Positions 16,265 through 17,791 of a DNA stretch of 17,791 bases are shown in pieces. Positions within the stretch are counted from its first letter, which is position 1. The number at the start of each line of letters is the position of its first letter. The stretch spans positions 1-17,791 of the forward strand of contig JBAPTR010000266.1 of the NCBI GenBank assembly GCA_049282265.1, read 5' to 3'. The notes below the pieces were generated by a model. The model was not told the origin of the DNA. It did not search any database and saw only the letters and a list, made by a program, of their open reading frames with translations. Position numbers and translations under genes: made by a program. The stretch is from CAYUCJ01 sp049282265. GTDB lineage: Bacteria; Desulfobacterota; DSM-4660; Desulfatiglandales; Desulfatiglandaceae.

Positions 16265-17377
16265 TCAGAGAGTGGCGGGGGCCTTTCCGGCTGCTCTTTC
16301 CTCCCTTATCTGTTCGTGAAGGTGGGAAAAGTTGAGCGGTGGTTCATCGGTCAGGCGGCGCGTTATGGAAATGGCCTCGCTCGGGCAGTTGACGGCGCAC
16401 ACCCCGCAACCGATGCACCAGTCCTGATCCACGCGGGCCTTGTCATCCACGATTTCCACGGCATTGACCGGACAGATGTCCGCGCAGTTGCCGCAGCCGA
16501 TGCATTCCTCGGTTTCCGTCTCTCGCGTGAAGTAGACGGCCATGAGCACGTCCCTCGGGATCTTGCGTCGCCTGATGATACCCACGTTCCAGCAATAGTG
16601 CCCGCAGCAATTGCAGGTGTGCTTGATCTCGCCCCGGGCATTGTCCACCATGTGAACCAGCCCCTCCTTTTCGGCGTTCTTGAGGATTTGAAGGGCTTCA
16701 TCTTTTGAGATCTCCCTGGCAAGTCCTTTCGTGATGACAAATTCCGCCAACTCGTCGTACTTGATACAGACCTCGAGACTGTGCTGGCAATCCGTCCGGC
16801 CCAAGACACGGGCGGATATGCGGCATGGGCAATGGGCCACCGCGATCTTCGTACTGGCATCCACGATGGGGCCGATCTGCTCGTGGGGGAGAACACCCTG
16901 CATGGGAATATCAACGGTCAGGTCGGCCGGGCTGTACTTGAAGGATTTGGTGGGTACGCCGCCGTAGACTTCCCTGGTAGTCGGCACGGTGAAGTACTTG
17001 AGCACCAGTTTAGCCATTTTTTTCGCCCGTTCGTCCTGCTTCCCTCCCCAAAAGAAGGTCTGGGGCATGCCATACCCCACCTGCAGGTGTGCATACCCGA
17101 TGGATCCGTCCTCGGTCATCGCAGAATAAATCATGTTCCGCTCCGAAAGGGAAGAAAGGGCCTTCATCACGGCGGACTCGGGCAGGCTCGTACGGGACAC
17201 GATGGTACTGGCAGGGACCACCTCCAGCGGTTTCAGTTCCGCGGGGATTGCCAGGGCCACTTGGGCTTCCGCCGGACTGAACATTTCTTTTAAAAGATCG
17301 ATCAGGGCATCATGGAAGGGATATCCCATGATGAGGGATTCAAGATGTTTGGCCAAACTGCGATAGATATCTTCCAT
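16265..17377 (-). CDS. 4Fe-4S ferredoxin-type protein with N-terminal helix-turn-helix-like region
   Basis: The 370-residue cytosolic protein ends in two classical 4Fe-4S motifs, CIGCGNCADICP (292-303) and CIGCGVCAVNCP (321-332). Before them lie two further cysteine groups: Cys183/185/197/204, starting AHCPCR, and Cys255/257/258/262 in HTCNCCGHYC, so a third cluster is likely. The N-terminal part, roughly residues 35-95, contains a segment resembling a winged helix (ASTIVSRTSLPESAVMKALS) that may bind DNA or a partner. No catalytic domain is recognised. Similar proteins appear to be common in sulfate-reducing and related bacteria, but I know of no established function; electron transfer or redox sensing fits the motifs. 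The ATG at 17377 has only a weak ribosome site (GCGGGGG). It lies about 120 bases upstream of folE2, in the same direction, and is probably a separate unit. Confidence 0.8.
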   Translation of the reverse strand: MEDIYRSLAKHLESLIMGYPFHDALIDLLKEMFSPAEAQVALAIPAELKPLEVVPASTIVSRTSLPESAVMKALSSLSERNMIYSAMTEDGSIGYAHLQVGYGMPQTFFWGGKQDERAKKMAKLVLKYFTVPTTREVYGGVPTKSFKYSPADLTVDIPMQGVLPHEQIGPIVDASTKIAVAHCPCRISARVLGRTDCQHSLEVCIKYDELAEFVITKGLAREISKDEALQILKNAEKEGLVHMVDNARGEIKHTCNCCGHYCWNVGIIRRRKIPRDVLMAVYFTRETETEECIGCGNCADICPVNAVEIVDDKARVDQDWCIGCGVCAVNCPSEAISITRRLTDEPPLNFSHLHEQIREERAAGKAPATL

Positions 17378-17404
17378 GGGTAAACCCCCGCAGAAATTGC
17401 GTTG

Positions 17405-17421
17405 TGTGGATTTATGTGGAT
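17405..17421 (-). promoter_or_regulatory. Direct repeat TGTGGAT x2 upstream of the ferredoxin-type gene
   Basis: TGTGGAT occurs at 17405-17411 and 17415-17421, ten bases apart, 28-44 bases before the start codon. The one-turn spacing suits a regulator contacting one face of the DNA. No matching -35/-10 pair was identified. Confidence 0.25.
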
Positions 17422-17502
17422 ATTGACTTTTCGCAGGAAAAGGATCTCATGTCAAGCCTCCAATCCTTAGGCGTGGAGGGATCGGCCGAACAAAGATTCT
17501 GC

Positions 17503-17532
17503 TTGATTTTGAAAAGAGAAATGACATAGATT
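17503..17532 (+). promoter_or_regulatory. Predicted promoter of tRNA-Pro
   Basis: TTGATT (17503-17508) and TAGATT (17527-17532) are 18 bases apart, placing the transcription start about 10 bases before the mature tRNA. Each box matches the consensus at 4 of 6 positions; the position relative to the tRNA supports the call. Confidence 0.45.
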
Positions 17533-17549
17533 GTAAGCCTATTCATTCA

Positions 17550-17626
<77 letters not shown>

Positions 17627-17642
17627 TATAACATATAATTCC

Positions 17643-17679
17643 AAGCACTTAGGAGTCTTCCTAGAGTGCTTCTTTTGTT
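17643..17679 (+). terminator. Intrinsic terminator of tRNA-Pro
   Basis: AAGCACTTAGGA (17643-17654) pairs with TCCTAGAGTGCTT (17659-17671), a 12-bp stem with one bulged G and loop GTCT, followed by CTTTTGTT. It lies 17 bases after the tRNA, where a terminator is expected. Confidence 0.75.
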
Positions 17680-17791
17680 GATTTTGGTCTCCAGGCACCC
17701 AATATGTACCCCACTCCCCTCTTGAGTCATTTTTTCACTTCTCTAACCTACTGAAAATATTAGAAGTGAATTTTTGCTGTTTCGATAGGAC
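17680..17791. other. AT-rich tail beyond tRNA-Pro, with an inverted repeat
   Basis: No gene is seen. TTCACTTCT (17734-17742) and AGAAGTGAA (17762-17770) are exact reverse complements around a 19-base spacer, followed by TTTTT, so the unit could end transcription. Base composition looks more AT-rich than most of the window. The stretch is a candidate junction of an element integrated at the tRNA 3' end. Confidence 0.35.

Overview
The window reads as a chromosomal segment of a Gram-negative anaerobe, most likely a deltaproteobacterium in the broad sense (Desulfobacterota). This is inferred from the mix of families: a TRAP transporter, an ArsA/GET3-like ATPase carrying an HSP20-like tail, a ferredoxin-like protein with 16 cysteines in cluster-type motifs, a stand-alone AICAR transformylase, FolE2 and a hydroxyacid-oxoacid transhydrogenase-type dehydrogenase. 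No marker gene fixes the species.

Left arm, plus strand (1-10063). A 381-base gene-free leader holds one copy of a dispersed repeat and a tight row of stem-loops. It is followed by a ketopantoate-reductase-like gene. Next comes a probable substrate-specific module: an IclR-type regulator whose 3' end overlaps an arylsulfotransferase-family beta-propeller gene by 53 bases, then a TRAP binding protein (DctP) and a fused TRAP membrane subunit (DctQM). My reading is that the transporter brings in an anionic, perhaps sulfated, compound, the regulator senses it or a product, and the propeller protein acts on it in the cytoplasm. After a 176-base gap come a nitroreductase, a cyclophilin and a divergent adenine-deaminase-like amidohydrolase.

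Right arm, minus strand (10094-17377). Reading leftward from the tRNA: a ferredoxin-like protein with a possible winged-helix start; folE2, the single-domain AICAR transformylase and the transhydrogenase-type iron alcohol dehydrogenase (folE2 and the transformylase share a folate theme); then a 348-base gap with two head-to-head repeat copies; then a tightly overlapping trio of ArsA-like ATPase, a small unrecognised protein and an exported DUF3108 protein. The two arms converge at 10064-10093.

The right edge carries tRNA-Pro(UGG) with an encoded CCA, a likely promoter and a terminator. The AT-richer tail beyond it could be the edge of an integrated element, but no integrase is visible inside the window. 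No CRISPR array, rRNA, transposase or replication origin was seen. The best candidates for something new are the IclR/arylsulfotransferase/TRAP module, the dispersed repeat family with its structured leader, and the altered active-site neighbourhood of the adenine-deaminase-like enzyme.
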